Of a stretch of DNA of 64,000 nucleotides, positions 48,975 to 61,543 are shown piece by piece; position 1 is the stretch's first letter; each line of letters begins with the position of its first letter. The stretch comes from Chamaelirium japonicum (lineage: Eukaryota; Streptophyta; Magnoliopsida; Liliales; Melanthiaceae): positions 124,001 through 188,000 of the forward strand of contig CANTAL010000097.1 of the NCBI GenBank assembly GCA_947650365.1. The letters are read 5' to 3'. The position numbers and the translations under genes were made by a program. The notes under the pieces were generated by a model. It ran no database searches and had not been told where the DNA came from. It saw only the letters and a program-made list of their open reading frames with translations.

Positions 48975-50106
48975 TGTTGGGGGTAGTTAAAAACCACATA
49001 TCTTGGATAGCCCGTCCAGGAGTTGGAACCCTCGTCAGGGGCTCGCCTTCACATGGAGCGGGATGGACACCTTGTATCTGAGTACAGCTCACACCTCCAG
49101 TCCCCCACAGAAGCACGCCCAAATTCGATAAATGGCTTAGACAAAGAGCGCGAAGGAGATCGCCCAAACTCGTCCAGGAGCTCGCCATGCTCGCTCAGGA
49201 GCTCGCCTAGCTCGTCCAGGAGCTCGCCATGCTCGCTCAGGAGCTCGCCTAGCTCGTCCAGGAGCTCGCCATGCTCGCTCAGGAGCTCGCCATGCTCGCT
49301 CAGGAGCTCGCCTAGCTCGTCCAGGAGCTCGCCATGCTCGCTCAGGAGCTCGCCTAGCTCGTCCAGGAGCTCGCCATGCTCGCTCATGAGCCCGCCTAGC
49401 TTGCACAGGAGCTCGCCCAAGCTCATTTAGGAGCTCGCCATGCTCACTCATGAGCTCGCCTAGCTCGCCCAGGAGTTCGCCCAAGCTCGCCCAGAAACTC
49501 GCCTAGACCCCTGTTTATCGAAGAGGTTGCTCCCGCGAGGTCCAACTCTTGATAAATATGGGCGAAAGGACGGAGCAGTATCGGGCGAGCTGGCCTTTGC
49601 TTTTCCCCTGAGATTGCCAGGTGTCGAGAACCCACTGAAGCTACGTGGATGATTGCTGTCCACGGAAGCCCGTCAGAGTCGGTTTGAGACCTCCTAGACT
49701 TGAACATTCTAGAAGAGTCCTATGGCGGCAACAGAACAGCAGCTGCTGTCCCCCACTACTCCGTCAGACGAGCTAGACGACAAAGAATGTCAGGGGTCCA
49801 AGTTCCAAGAACTGTCAGAAACTATTGAAGGCTAGAACGTGGGGGCCTAGAAGGTGCCGGAAAGAGCCTCCACGCGTCGTAGCTCGATAGGTCGCCCATG
49901 TCTATAAATGCACACCCCCAGGATCCAAAATACAGGTTCGAAATCCCTTTCACTACCACTTTGGTATACAACAGCTCTCCGTTGTGCTACCATAACTGAC
50001 TTGAGCGTCGGAGGGTCTGCGCTCCTAAGGGAGCCAGCCGTTCTCACGTTTCTCTTTTCTTGATCTTACAGGTAGCTCGCAAGGACCAGGAAAAATCCCC
50101 CAAACA
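48975..50106 (+). repeat. 3' LTR of the gypsy element
   Basis: 1132 bp. It matches the 5' LTR except for five substitutions (in 'aggagatgg/aggagttgg', 'atcaccc/atcgccc', 'ctcacct/ctcgcct', 'gacgat/gatgat', 'ggctcc/ggatcc') and a 63-bp expansion of the internal minisatellite. Confidence 0.96.
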
Positions 50107-53100
50107 GTACGAATGAGTTAGAATGGATCGTTCGAATGAATTAGAATGGATTGTACGAATGAATTAGAATGGATTGTATGAAAGAATTAGAATGAATACA
50201 TTCGTGTGAAGGAATTAGAATGGATCGTACGAATGAATTAGAATGGGTCGTGCGAATGAATTAGAATGGATCGTACGAATGAATTAGAATGTATACATTA
50301 ATGCAAATAAATTAGAATGGATCGTACGAATGAATTAGAATGGATCGTACGAATGACTTAGAATGGATGGTACGAATGAATTAGAATGGATTGTGCAAAT
50401 GAATTAGATTGGATCATACGAATGAATTATAATGGATACATTCGTGCAAATGAATTAGAATGGATCGTACGAATGAATCAGAATGGATCATGCGAATGAA
50501 TTAGAATGGATCGTAAGAATAAATTAGAATGGATACATTCGTGCGAATGAATTAGAATGGATCATACGAATGAATTAGATTGCATCATACGAATGAGTTA
50601 GAATAGTTCGTAAGAATGAATTAGAATGGATCATATAAATAAATTAGAATGGATCATGCGAATAAATTAAAATGGATCATACGAATTAATCAGATTGGAT
50701 ACATTCGTGCGAATGAATTAGAATAGATCATACGAATGAATTAGAATGGATCGTACAAATGAATTAGAATGGATACATTCGTGCGAATGAATTAGAATGG
50801 ATCATATAAATGAGTTAGAATGGATCGTACAAATTAATTAGAATGGACCGTACGAATGAATTAGAATGGATCGTGCGAATGAATTAGAATGGATCATACG
50901 AATGAATTAAAATGGATACATTCGTGCGAATGAATTTGAATCGATCGTACGAATGAACTAGAATGGATCGTACGAATGAATTGGAATGGATCGTACGAAT
51001 GAATTAGATTGGATATATTCATGAAAATGAATTAAAATGGATCGTACGAATAAATTAGAATGGATTTTACGAATGAATTAGAATGGATCGTGCGAATGAA
51101 TTAGAATGGATACATTCGTGCGAATGAATTAGAATGGATCGTGCGAATGAATTAGAATGGATCGTGTGAATGAATAAGTTGAATTAGAATGGATCGTACG
51201 AATGAATTAGAATGGATCGTGCGAATTAGAATCGATAATACGAATGAATAAATTGAATTAGAATGGATCGTACGAATGAATTAGAATGGATCGTGCGAAT
51301 GAATTAGAATAGATCATGCGAATGAATTAGAATTGATCGTACGAATTAATTAGAATGGATACATACGTGCGAATGAATTAGAGTGGATAGTACGCATGAT
51401 TTAGAATGGATTGTACGACAGAATTAGAATGGATCGTACAAATGAATTAGAATGGATCGTACGAATGAATTAGAATGGATAAATTCGTGAAAATGAATTA
51501 CAATGGATCGTACGAATGAATTAGAATGGATCGTTCGAATGAATTAGAATGGATCGTGCGAATGAATTAGAATGGATCGTACGAATGAATTAGAATGGAT
51601 ACATTCGTGCGAATTAATTAGAATGGATCGTATGAATGAATTAGAATGGATCGTAAGAATGAATTAGAATGGATCGTGTGAATGAATTAGAATGGATCGT
51701 ACGAATGAATTAGAATCGATACATTCATGCGAATGAATTAGAATGGATCGTATGAATGAATTAGAATGGATCGTACGAATGAATTAGAATGGAACTTATG
51801 AATGAATAAGAATGGATCGTGCGAATGAATTTGAATGGATCGTACGAATGAATTAGAATGAATCGTAGGAATGAATTAGATTGGATCGTACGAATGATTT
51901 AGAATGGATCGTACGAATGAATTAGAATGTATCGTGCGAAAGAATTAGAATGGATCATACGAATGAATTAGAATGGATACATTCGTGCGAATGAATTAGA
52001 ATGGATCGTATGAATAAATTAGAATGGATCGTACAAATGAATTAGAATGGATAATACAAATGAATTAGGATGGATCGTGCGAATGAATTAGAATGAATCC
52101 TACGAATAAATTAGAATGGATCCAATCGTGTGAATGAATTAGAATGGATTATACGAATGAGTTAGAATGGATCGTACGAATGAATTAGAATAGATCGTAT
52201 GAATGAATTAGAATGGATCGTACGAATGAATTACAATGAATAAATTCGTGTGAATGAATTAGAATGGATCGTACGAATGAATTAGAATGGATCGTGCAAA
52301 TGAAATAGAATGGATCATACGAATAAATTAGAATGGATACATTCATGCAAATGAATTAGAATGGATCATACGAAAGAATTTGAATGGATCGAATGAATGA
52401 CTTAGAATGGATCATACGAATGAATTAGAATGGATCGTGCGAATGAATTAGATTGGATCGTACGAATGAATTAGAATGGATACATTCATGCAAATGAATT
52501 AGAATAGATCGTACGAATGAATTAGAATGGATCGTACGAATGAATTAGAATGGATCGTGCGAATTAATTAGAATGGATCGTACGAATGAATTAGAATAGA
52601 TACATTCGTGCGAATAAATTAGAATAGATCATAAGAATGAATTAGATTAGATCGTACGAATGAATTAGAATGGTTCGTAAGAATGAATTAGAATGGATCG
52701 TACGAATAAATTAGAATGGATCGTGCGAATGAATTAGAATGGATCATACGAATAAATTAGAATGGATACATTCGTGCGAATGAATTAGAATGGATTGTAC
52801 GAATGAATTAGAATGGATCGTGCGAATGAATTTGAATGGATCATACGAATGAATTAGAATGGATACATTCGTGTGAATGAATTAGAATGGATCGTACGAA
52901 TGAATTAGAATGGATCGTGCGAATGAATTAGAATGGATCGTGCGAATGAATTAGATTGGATCGTACGAATGACTTAGAATGGATGGTACAAATAAATTAG
53001 AATGGATCGTGCGAATGAATTAGATTGGATCGTACGAATGAATTAGAATGGATACATTCGTGCAAATGAATTAGAATGGATCGTACGAATGAATTAGAAT

Positions 53101-56100
53101 GGATCATGCGAATGAATTAGAATAGATCGTACGAATGAATTAGAATGGATACATTCGTGCAAATGAATTAGAATGGATCATACGAATGAATTAGATTGCA
53201 TCATACGAATGAATTAGAATAGTTCTCAAGAATGAATTTGAATGGATCATATGACTGAATTAGAGTGGATTGTGCGAATGAATTAGAATGGATTGTACGA
53301 ATTAATTAGAATGGATACATTGATGCGAATGAATTAGAATGGATCGAACGAATGAATTAGAATGGATCGTACGAATGAATTAGAATGGATACATTCGTGC
53401 GAATGAATTAGAATGGATCGTACGAATAAGTTAGAATGGATCGTACGAATGAATTTGAATGGACCATACGAATGAATTAGAATGGATCGTGTGAATGAAT
53501 TAGAATGGATCATACTAATGAATTAGAATGGATACATTCATGCGAATGAATTAGAATGGATCGTACGAATGAATTAGATTGGATCGTACGAATGAATTGG
53601 AATGGATCGTACGAATGAATTAGACTGGATACATTCGTGCGAATGAATTAAAATGGATCATAGGAATAAATTAGAATGGATTTTACGAATGAATTAGAAT
53701 GAATCGTGTGAATGAATTAGAATGGATCGTACGAATGAATTAGAATGGATACATTCGTGCGAATGATTTTGAATGGATCGTGCGAATGAATTAGAATGGA
53801 TCGTGTGAATGAATTAGAATGGATAGTGCGAATGAATAATTTGAATTAGAATGGATCGTACGAATGAATTAGAATGGATCGTGTGAATTAGAATGGATCG
53901 TACGAATGAATAAGTTGAATTAGAATGTATCGTACGAATAAATTAGAATGGATCGTGCGAATGAATTAGAATAGATCATGTGAATGAATTAGAATGGATC
54001 GTACGAATTAATTAGAATGGATACATTCGTGCGAATGAATTAGAATGGATAGTACGCAAGAATTAGAATGGATTGTACGACTGAATTAGAATGGATCGTA
54101 CGAATGAATTAGAATGGATCGTACGAATGAATTAGAATGGATAAATTCGTGCGAATGAACTACCATGGATCGTACGAATGAATTAGAATGGATCGTACGA
54201 ATGAATTAGAATGGATCGTGCGAATGAATTAGAATGGATTGTACGAATGAATTAGAATGGATATATTCATGCGAATGAATTAGAATGGATCGTATGAATG
54301 AATTAGAATGTATCGTAAGAATGAATTAGAATGGATCATGCGAATGAATTAGAATGGATCATACGAATGAATTAGAATCAATATATTCATGCGAATGAAT
54401 TAGAATGGATCGTATGAATGAATTAGAATGGATCATACGAATGAATTAGAATGGAACGTATGAATGAATTAGAATGGATCGTGCGAATGAATTAGAATGA
54501 ATCGTACGAATGAATTAGAATGGATCATACGAATGAAATAGATTGGATCGTACGAATGAATTCGAATGGATCGTACCAATGAATTAGAATGGATCGTACG
54601 AAAGAATTAGAATGGATTGTACGAATGAATTAGAATCGATACATTCGTGCGAATGAATTAGAATGGATCGTATGAATGAATTAGAATGGATCGTACAAAT
54701 AAATTAGGATGGATCGTGCGAATGAATTAGAATAAATCCTATGAATAAATTTGAGTGGATCCATTCGTGTGAATGAATTAGAATGGATCATACGAATGAG
54801 TTAGAATGGATCGTACGAATGAATTAGAATAGATCGTATGAATGAATTAGAATGGATCGTACGAATGAATTATAATGAATACATTCATGTGAATGAATTA
54901 GAATGGATCGTACGAATGAATTAGAATGGATCGTACGAATGAATTAGAATGGATCGTACGAATAAGTTAGAATGGATACATTCACGCAAATGAATTAGAA
55001 TGGATCGTACGAATGAATTAGAATGGATCGTACGAATGACTTAGAAAGGATCGTATGAATGAATTAGAATGGATCGTGCGAATGAATTAAATTGGATCGT
55101 ATGAATGAATTAGAATGGATACATTTGTGCAAATCAATTAGAATGGATCGTACGAATGAATTAGAATGGATTGTATGAATGAATTAGAATGGATCGTGCG
55201 AATGAATTAGAATGGATCGTACGAATGAATTAGAATGGATACATTCATGCGAATGAATTAGAATAGATCATAGGAATGAATTATATTGGATCGTACGAAT
55301 GAATTAGAATGGTTCATAAGAATGAATTAGAATGAATCGTACGAATGAATTAAAATGGATCGTGCGAATGAATTAGAATGGATCATACGAACGAATTAGA
55401 ATGGATACATTCGTGCGAATGAATTAGAATGGATCGTACAAATGAATTAGAATGGATCGTGCGAATGAATTAGAATGGATCATACGAATGAATTAGAATG
55501 GATACATTCGTGCAAATGAATTAGAATGGATCGTACGAATGATTTAGAATGGATCGTACGAATGAATTAGAATGGATCGTGCGAATGAATTAGAATGGAT
55601 CATACGAATGAATTAGAATGGATACATTAGTGCGAATGAATTAGAATAGATTGTACGAATGAGTTAGAATGGATCGTACGAATGAATTATAATGGAACGT
55701 ACGAATGAATTAGAATGGATCGTGCGAATGAATTAGAATGGATCGTACAAATGAATTAGAATGGATACATTCATGCAAATGAATTAGAATGGACCGTACG
55801 AATGAATTAGAATGGATCGTACGAATGAATTATAATGGATCATGCGAATGAATTAAAATGGATCATACGAATGAATTAGATTGCATACATTCGTGCGAAT
55901 GAATTAAAATGGATCGTACGAATGAATTAGAATGGATTTTATGAATGAATTCGAATGGATCGTGCGTATGAGTTAGAATGGATCGTACTAATGAATTAGA
56001 ATGGGTACATTCGTGTGAATGAATTAGAATGGATCATACGAATGAATTAGAACGGATCGTAGGAATGAATTAGAATGGATCGTGCAAATGAATTAGAATG

Positions 56101-59100
56101 GATCATACAAATGAATTAGAATGGATCGTATGAAAGAATAAAATGAATTAGAATGGATCATACGAATGAATTTGAATGGATCGTACAAAAGAATTAGAAT
56201 GGATCGTGCGAATGAATTAGAATGGATCGTACGAATGAATTAGAATGGATCGTGCGAATGAATTAGAATGGATCGTACGAATGAATTAGAATAGTTACAT
56301 TTGTACGAATGAATTAGAATGGATTATACTAATGAATTAGAATTGATCGTACGAATGAATTAGAATGGATTGTATGAATGAATTAGAATGGATCGTGCGA
56401 ATGAATTTGAATGGATCGTACGAATGAATTAGAATGGTTACATTTGTACGAATGAATTAGAATGGATTATACTAATGAATTATAATGGATCGTACGAATG
56501 AATTAGAATAGATCGTATGAATGAATTAGAATGGATCGTGCGAATGAATTAGAATGGATCGTAGGAATGAATTAGAATGGTTACATTCGTGCGAATGAAT
56601 TAGAATGGATCGTACGAATTAATTAGAATGGATTGTACGAATTAATTAGAATGGATCGTAGGAATGAATTAGAATTGATCATACGAATGAATTAGAATGG
56701 ATCGTGTGAATGAATTAGAATGGATCGTACGAATAAGTTAGAATGGATTGTACAAATGAATTAGAATGCATACATTCGTGCGAATGAATTAGAATGGATC
56801 GTACGAACGAATTAGAATAGATCGTACGAATGAATTAGAATGGATCGTACGAATAAATTAGAATGGATCGTGCGATTGAATTAGAATGGATCGTACGAAT
56901 GAATTAGAATGGATACATTCGTGCGAATGAATTAGTATGGATCATACGAATGAATTAGATTGGATCGTATGAATGAATAAGAATGGATAATACGAATAAA
57001 TTAGAATGGATTGTGCGAATGAATTAGAATGGATCGTACGAATGAATTAGATTGGATACATTCGTGCGAATGAATTAGAATGGATTGTATGAATGAATTA
57101 GAATGGATTGTACGACTGAATTAGAATGGATCGTACGAATGAATTAGAATGGATTGTGCGAATGAATTAGAATGGATCATGCGAATGAATTAGAATGGAT
57201 ACATTCATGCGAATGAATTACAATGGATCGTACGAATGAATTAGAATAGATCGTGCAAATGAATTAGAATGGATCATACGAATGAATTAGAATGGATACA
57301 TTCGTGCGAATGAATTAGAATGGATCGTACGAATGAATTAGAATGGATCATATGAATAAATTAGAATGGATCGTACGAATGAATTAGAATCGATCATGCG
57401 AATGAATTAGAATTGATCCTACGAATGAATTAGAATGGATCGTACAAATGAATTAGATTCGATCATACAAATGAATTAGAATGGATCGTACGAATGAATT
57501 AGAATGGAATGTATGAATGAATTAGAATGGATCGTGCGAATGTATTAGATTGGATCGTACGAATGAATAAGAGTGAATACATTCGTGCAAATGAATTAGA
57601 ATGGATCGTACGAATGAATTAGAAAGGATCATACGAATGAATTAGATTGGATCGTATGATTGAATTAGAATGGATCGTACAAATGATTTAGAATGAATCG
57701 TTCGAATGAATTTGAATGGATCGTACGAATGAATTAGAATGGATCGTACGAATAAATTAGAATGGATCGTACGAATGAATTAGAATGGATCGTACGAATG
57801 AATTAGAATGGATCGTGCGAATGAATTAGAATGAATCGTACGAATGAATTTGAACGGATCCATTCGTGCGAATGAATTAGAATGGATCGTACTAATGAGT
57901 TAGAATGAATCGTACGAATGAATTAGAATGGATCGTTTGAATGAATTAGAATGGATTGTATGAATGAATTAGAATGGATACATTCATGCGAATGAATTAG
58001 AATGGATCATACAAATGAATTAGAATGGATCGTACCAATGACTTAGAATGGATCGTACAAATGAATTAGAATGGATCGTGCGAATGAATTTGATTGGATC
58101 ATACGAATGAAGTAGAATGGATACATTCGTGCAAATGAATTAGAATAGATCGTACGAATGAATTAGAATGGATCGTACGCATGAATTAGAATGGGTCGTA
58201 CGAATGAATTAGAATGGATCGTGCGAATGAATTAGAATGGATCGTACGAATGAATTAGAATAGATACATTCATGAGAATGAATTAGAATGGATCGTACGA
58301 ATGAATTTGAATGGATCGTACGAATGAATTAGAATGGATCGTGTGAATGAATTAAAATGGATCATACGAATGAATTAGATTGGATACATTCGTGCGAATG
58401 AATTAAAATGGATCGTACGAATGAATTAGAATAGATTTCATGAATGAATTCGAATGGATCGTGCGAATGAGTTAGAATGGATCGTACGAATGAATTAGAA
58501 TGGGTACATTCGTGTGAATGAATTAGAATGGATCATACGAATGAATTAGAACGGATCGTAGGAATGAATTAGAATGGATCATGCAAATGAATTAGAATGG
58601 ATCGTACAAATGAATTAGAATGGATGGTATGAAAGAATAAAATGAATTAGAATGGATCATACGAATGAAATTGAATGGATCGTACGAAAGAATTAGAATG
58701 GATCGTGCGAATGAATTAGAATGGATCGTACGAATGAACTGGAATGGATCGTGCGAATGAATTAGAATGGATCGTACGAATGAATTAGAATGGGTACATT
58801 TGTACGAATGAATTAGAATGGATTATACTAATGAATTAGAATGGATCATACGAATGAATTAGAATGGATCATACGAATTAATTAGAATGGATCGTGCGAA
58901 TGAATTAGAATGGATCGTACGAATGAATTAGAATGGTTACATTCGTGCGAATGGATTAGAATGGATCGTACGAATAAATTAGAATGGATCGTACGAATTA
59001 ATTAGAATGGATCGTAGGAATGAATTAGAATTGATCATACGAATGAATTAGAATGGATCGTGTGAATGAATTAGAATGGATCGTACGAATGAGTTAGAAT

Positions 59101-59690
59101 GGATTATACAAATGAATTAGAATGCATACATTCGTGCGAATGAATTAGAATGGATCGTACGAACGAATTAGAATGGATCGTACGAATGAATTAGAATGGA
59201 TCGTATGAATAAATTAGAATGGATCGTGCAATTGAATTAGAATGGATCGTACGAATGAATTAGAATTGATACATTCGTGCGAATGAATTCGTATGGATCA
59301 TACGAATGAATTAGATTGGATCGTACGAATTAATAAGAATGTAGAATACGAATGAATTAGAATGGATTGTGCGAATGAATTAGAATGGATCGTACGAATG
59401 AATTAGATTGGATACATTCGTGCGAATGAATTAGAATGGATTGTATGAATGAATTTGAATGGATTGTACGACTGAATTAGAATGGATCGTACGAATGAAT
59501 TAGAATGGATCGTGCGAATGAATTAGAATGGATCATACGAATGAATTAGAATGGATACATTCGTGCGAATGAATTATAATGGATCGTACGAATGAATTAG
59601 AATGGATCGTGCAAATGAATTAGAATGGATCATAAGAATGAATTAGAATGGATACATTCGTGCGAATGAATTAGAATGGATCGTACGAAT
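50107..59690 (-). repeat. Satellite array, reverse orientation, right of the gypsy element
   Basis: Continuous reverse-oriented 23/28-bp monomers. The 120-bp unit is very regular around 51481, 51601 and 51721. The first 290 bp (50111-50400) closely match 35605-35890. A duplication with offset 2662 bp links about 51.1-51.5 kb to 53.8-54.2 kb, and one with offset 2499 bp links about 56.0-56.2 kb to 58.5-58.7 kb. The array ends at about 59690 without a gradual decay. Confidence 0.95.
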
Positions 59691-60047
59691 GTATTTTACA
59701 GGACACTGTTGCTATATTGTGCTGATCACGAACAACAACAATTGTACAGTAATAACACAATTTGAGCCTGTCCCTTCTAATTAAGCCCTAATAACTTTAA
59801 TCCTTGTCCTATTTTGTTTCAAATTTATCTTTTTCAGCGTTTAGATTCTTTTTCCACCATGCTTCTTGGTGGATCTTGCTTGTTCATCGAGGTTATCCGG
59901 TTGTATATCATGCATTCGAATTCTTCATCTTCATGCATCATTTCTTACACGCATAGATCTTGCCAAATTCTCTGCATTGTGTAATTCTTTTCCTTCCATT
60001 TTCCATCTAAGAACTCTATTGAGGGTCTCTAACCTTTTCCAAACTTT
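59691..60047. other. AT-rich non-satellite DNA
   Basis: The transition from satellite is abrupt ('gtattttacaggacactg'). A 96-codon frame at 59866-60156 has no domain I recognise and is probably chance. I see no RNA gene or transposon end here. Confidence 0.5.
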
Positions 60048-60125
60048 GTGCTTGTGTAGTTTTATCAGACTTGAGTTGAATAAATTTTCACCGGGTGCTT
60101 GTGTAGTTTTATCAGACTTGAGTTG
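60048..60125. repeat. Short direct duplication, 31 bp, offset 47 bp
   Basis: A 31-bp block beginning gtgcttgtgtagttttatca occurs at 60048-60078 and 60095-60125 without change. It is a recent local duplication. Confidence 0.93.
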
Positions 60126-60430
60126 TACTTTTGATTCTTTAGTTTGGAGGTTTTGAAATGGGTTTGCAATGTGTGATCTGCTGCACAACCTTTTATTTTG
60201 CTTGCCTTCAATGATAATGCACGAAATAGCCATGAGAGGAGAGTGTTTTCCAAACAGCAATTTGGATAATTGATTTCTGGTAGGTTTTTCCCTTAAACAA
60301 ATATCTTATAAGATTTATTTTTTTATTTTTTTAAAATAATTGATATTTCCTTTGAAGTAGTGATTACCTCCAATGTTATAAGACCCAAATTGGATATTGA
60401 CCCAGTCTGGGGCTCGGGTCAACGGGTCTT
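60126..60430. other. AT-rich spacer
   Basis: Low-complexity T-rich sequence with no ORF or motif I can support. Confidence 0.5.
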
Positions 60431-60495
60431 GGATGTTGGATTTATTTAAGCTAGTGGATGTTGGATTTGTTTAAGCTAGTGGATGTTGGATTTGT
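60431..60495. repeat. 25-bp tandem repeat, about 2.6 copies
   Basis: 'ggatgttggattt' begins at 60431, 60456 and 60481, exactly 25 bp apart. Confidence 0.93.
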
Positions 60496-60621
60496 AGTTA
60501 ATAATGAAATAGCTTTTATATCTATCTAGCATAAAAGACAATGTGAAATTTTCCCTTCCTTGGGGTCTCATGATAATCTTGTTCCCTGCTTTATTCTTGA
60601 CATTTTTGTTATTGTTGTATA

Positions 60622-60642
60622 GGGTAACAAAATCATACTTCT
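60622..60642. repeat. SINE target site duplication, left copy (right copy 60848-60868)
   Basis: A 21-bp direct repeat starting gggtaacaaaatcatac is identical at both ends, which implies a fairly recent insertion. Confidence 0.95.
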
Positions 60643-60847
60643 TTTTTTTTTTTTTGACATTAGCGGGTGTCTTGAAACCTTTCGGGCAATGGCCCACTTC
60701 AGGCTCAGACTAATCCCTCCGGGAATGAAGCCCGACCCACTCGGCAATTCCCACTTCACTCCTGGGTAAATCGAGAGGAGGAAGAGTTGAACCCACAACC
60801 TCCTCACCAAAGCATCAGTTGCTTTGCCAACTCTCCTATCCCCTGGT
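60643..60847 (-). mobile_element. tRNA-derived SINE, about 205 bp, minus strand
   Basis: Read on the minus strand it begins ACCAGGGGATAGGAGAG. It has an A box-like TGGCAAAGCAACTG (60829-60816) and a B box GGTTCAACTC (60793-60784), and ends in an oligo-A tail, seen as 14 T at 60642-60655. Perfect 21-bp target duplications flank it. These are hallmarks of an RNA polymerase III SINE mobilised by LINE machinery. The body resembles widespread angiosperm tRNA-derived SINEs, but I cannot fix the family. Open frames across it are chance. Confidence 0.9.
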
Positions 60848-60868
60848 GGGTAACAAAATCATACTTCT

Positions 60869-61205
60869 AGTTGCATATTATTAGGCTTATCTTCTCAAAT
60901 TCTTTATGAAAGCTGTTGATAATTTTTAGTGAGGATTATGTCGTCCATTATCAATTTCAATCTAGATTGAAGTTGAATCCATAACCTGTAGTTAAATTAT
61001 TGGTAAATAATTTTTAATAACGATTAAGTCGTCTATTACCACAGCTCGGTTCAAACTAGTAACAACATAATTCACAAATTCTTGTTTACTTACTTATTTG
61101 TTGTTTTGCTTGGTTTTCAATTATGACAAGTTTATCAATTCATGCCTTTCTAAAAATTTATGGGTGTAGTAGTGAATTGATACCTCATCAACTTCTTGGT
61201 TGTTC
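60869..61205. other. AT-rich spacer before the CACTA element
   Basis: No gene is seen. Two similar strings, 'gattatgtcgtccattat' near 60936 and 'gattaagtcgtctattac' near 61023, suggest an old duplication. Confidence 0.5.
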
Positions 61206-61245
61206 CACTACGTGAAAAATGGTAGAAAGCTACATTTTTGCGGCT

Positions 61246-61412
61246 CCATAACCGACGGTCATTAACCGTCGTATAAAACACGGCTTTAACGACGGCCCAA
61301 AATAGTCGTTTATTGCGTATAATTAAATGACGGTTTGTTGCCGTCGGATCCCTATATTTACGACAGCTTAAAATCGACGTTTTGAGCTGTCGGATCCCTA
61401 TATTTACGACAG
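61246..61412. repeat. 5' subterminal repeats of the CACTA element
   Basis: Short direct and inverted copies of ACGACGG, CCGTCG and ACGACAGC occur here. 'gtcggatccctatatttacg' is present twice about 47 bp apart. Such motifs bind the regulator/transposase subunit (TNPA type) in En/Spm. Confidence 0.8.
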
Positions 61413-61543
61413 CTTAAACATCTTAACCTTATTTGGTGATCTGATGCATTCTTTGGTCATCGTTTCGAGGCAAGATTCTCATCGTTAAATGATTTATATT
61501 TTTAAAAACTAATTTATGGCTCTCTTTTTTTTATATGTAGATA

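Larger units (their letters stand above)
36280..50106 (+). mobile_element. Ty3/gypsy LTR retrotransposon, Tat lineage, 13.8 kb, near complete
   Basis: Order: 5' LTR (1069 bp), PBS, gag, protease, RT, two RNase H domains, integrase, 78-bp tandem repeat, two-exon antisense gene, 146-bp tandem repeats, PPT and 3' LTR (1132 bp). A second RNase H after the RT-linked one, no chromodomain at the integrase end, and additional sequence downstream of pol place it in the Tat group (relatives include Grande, Retand and Ogre). The LTRs differ by five substitutions and one 63-bp expansion, so insertion was recent. The gag-pro-pol frame has three in-frame stops, discussed under those entries. As it stands the copy is probably non-autonomous unless the first two stops are bypassed. 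Confidence 0.95.

Noticed and set aside
59866..60156. 96-codon frame in the AT-rich right flank
   Set aside because: No recognisable domain; it overlaps a recent 31-bp duplication, and its length is compatible with chance.
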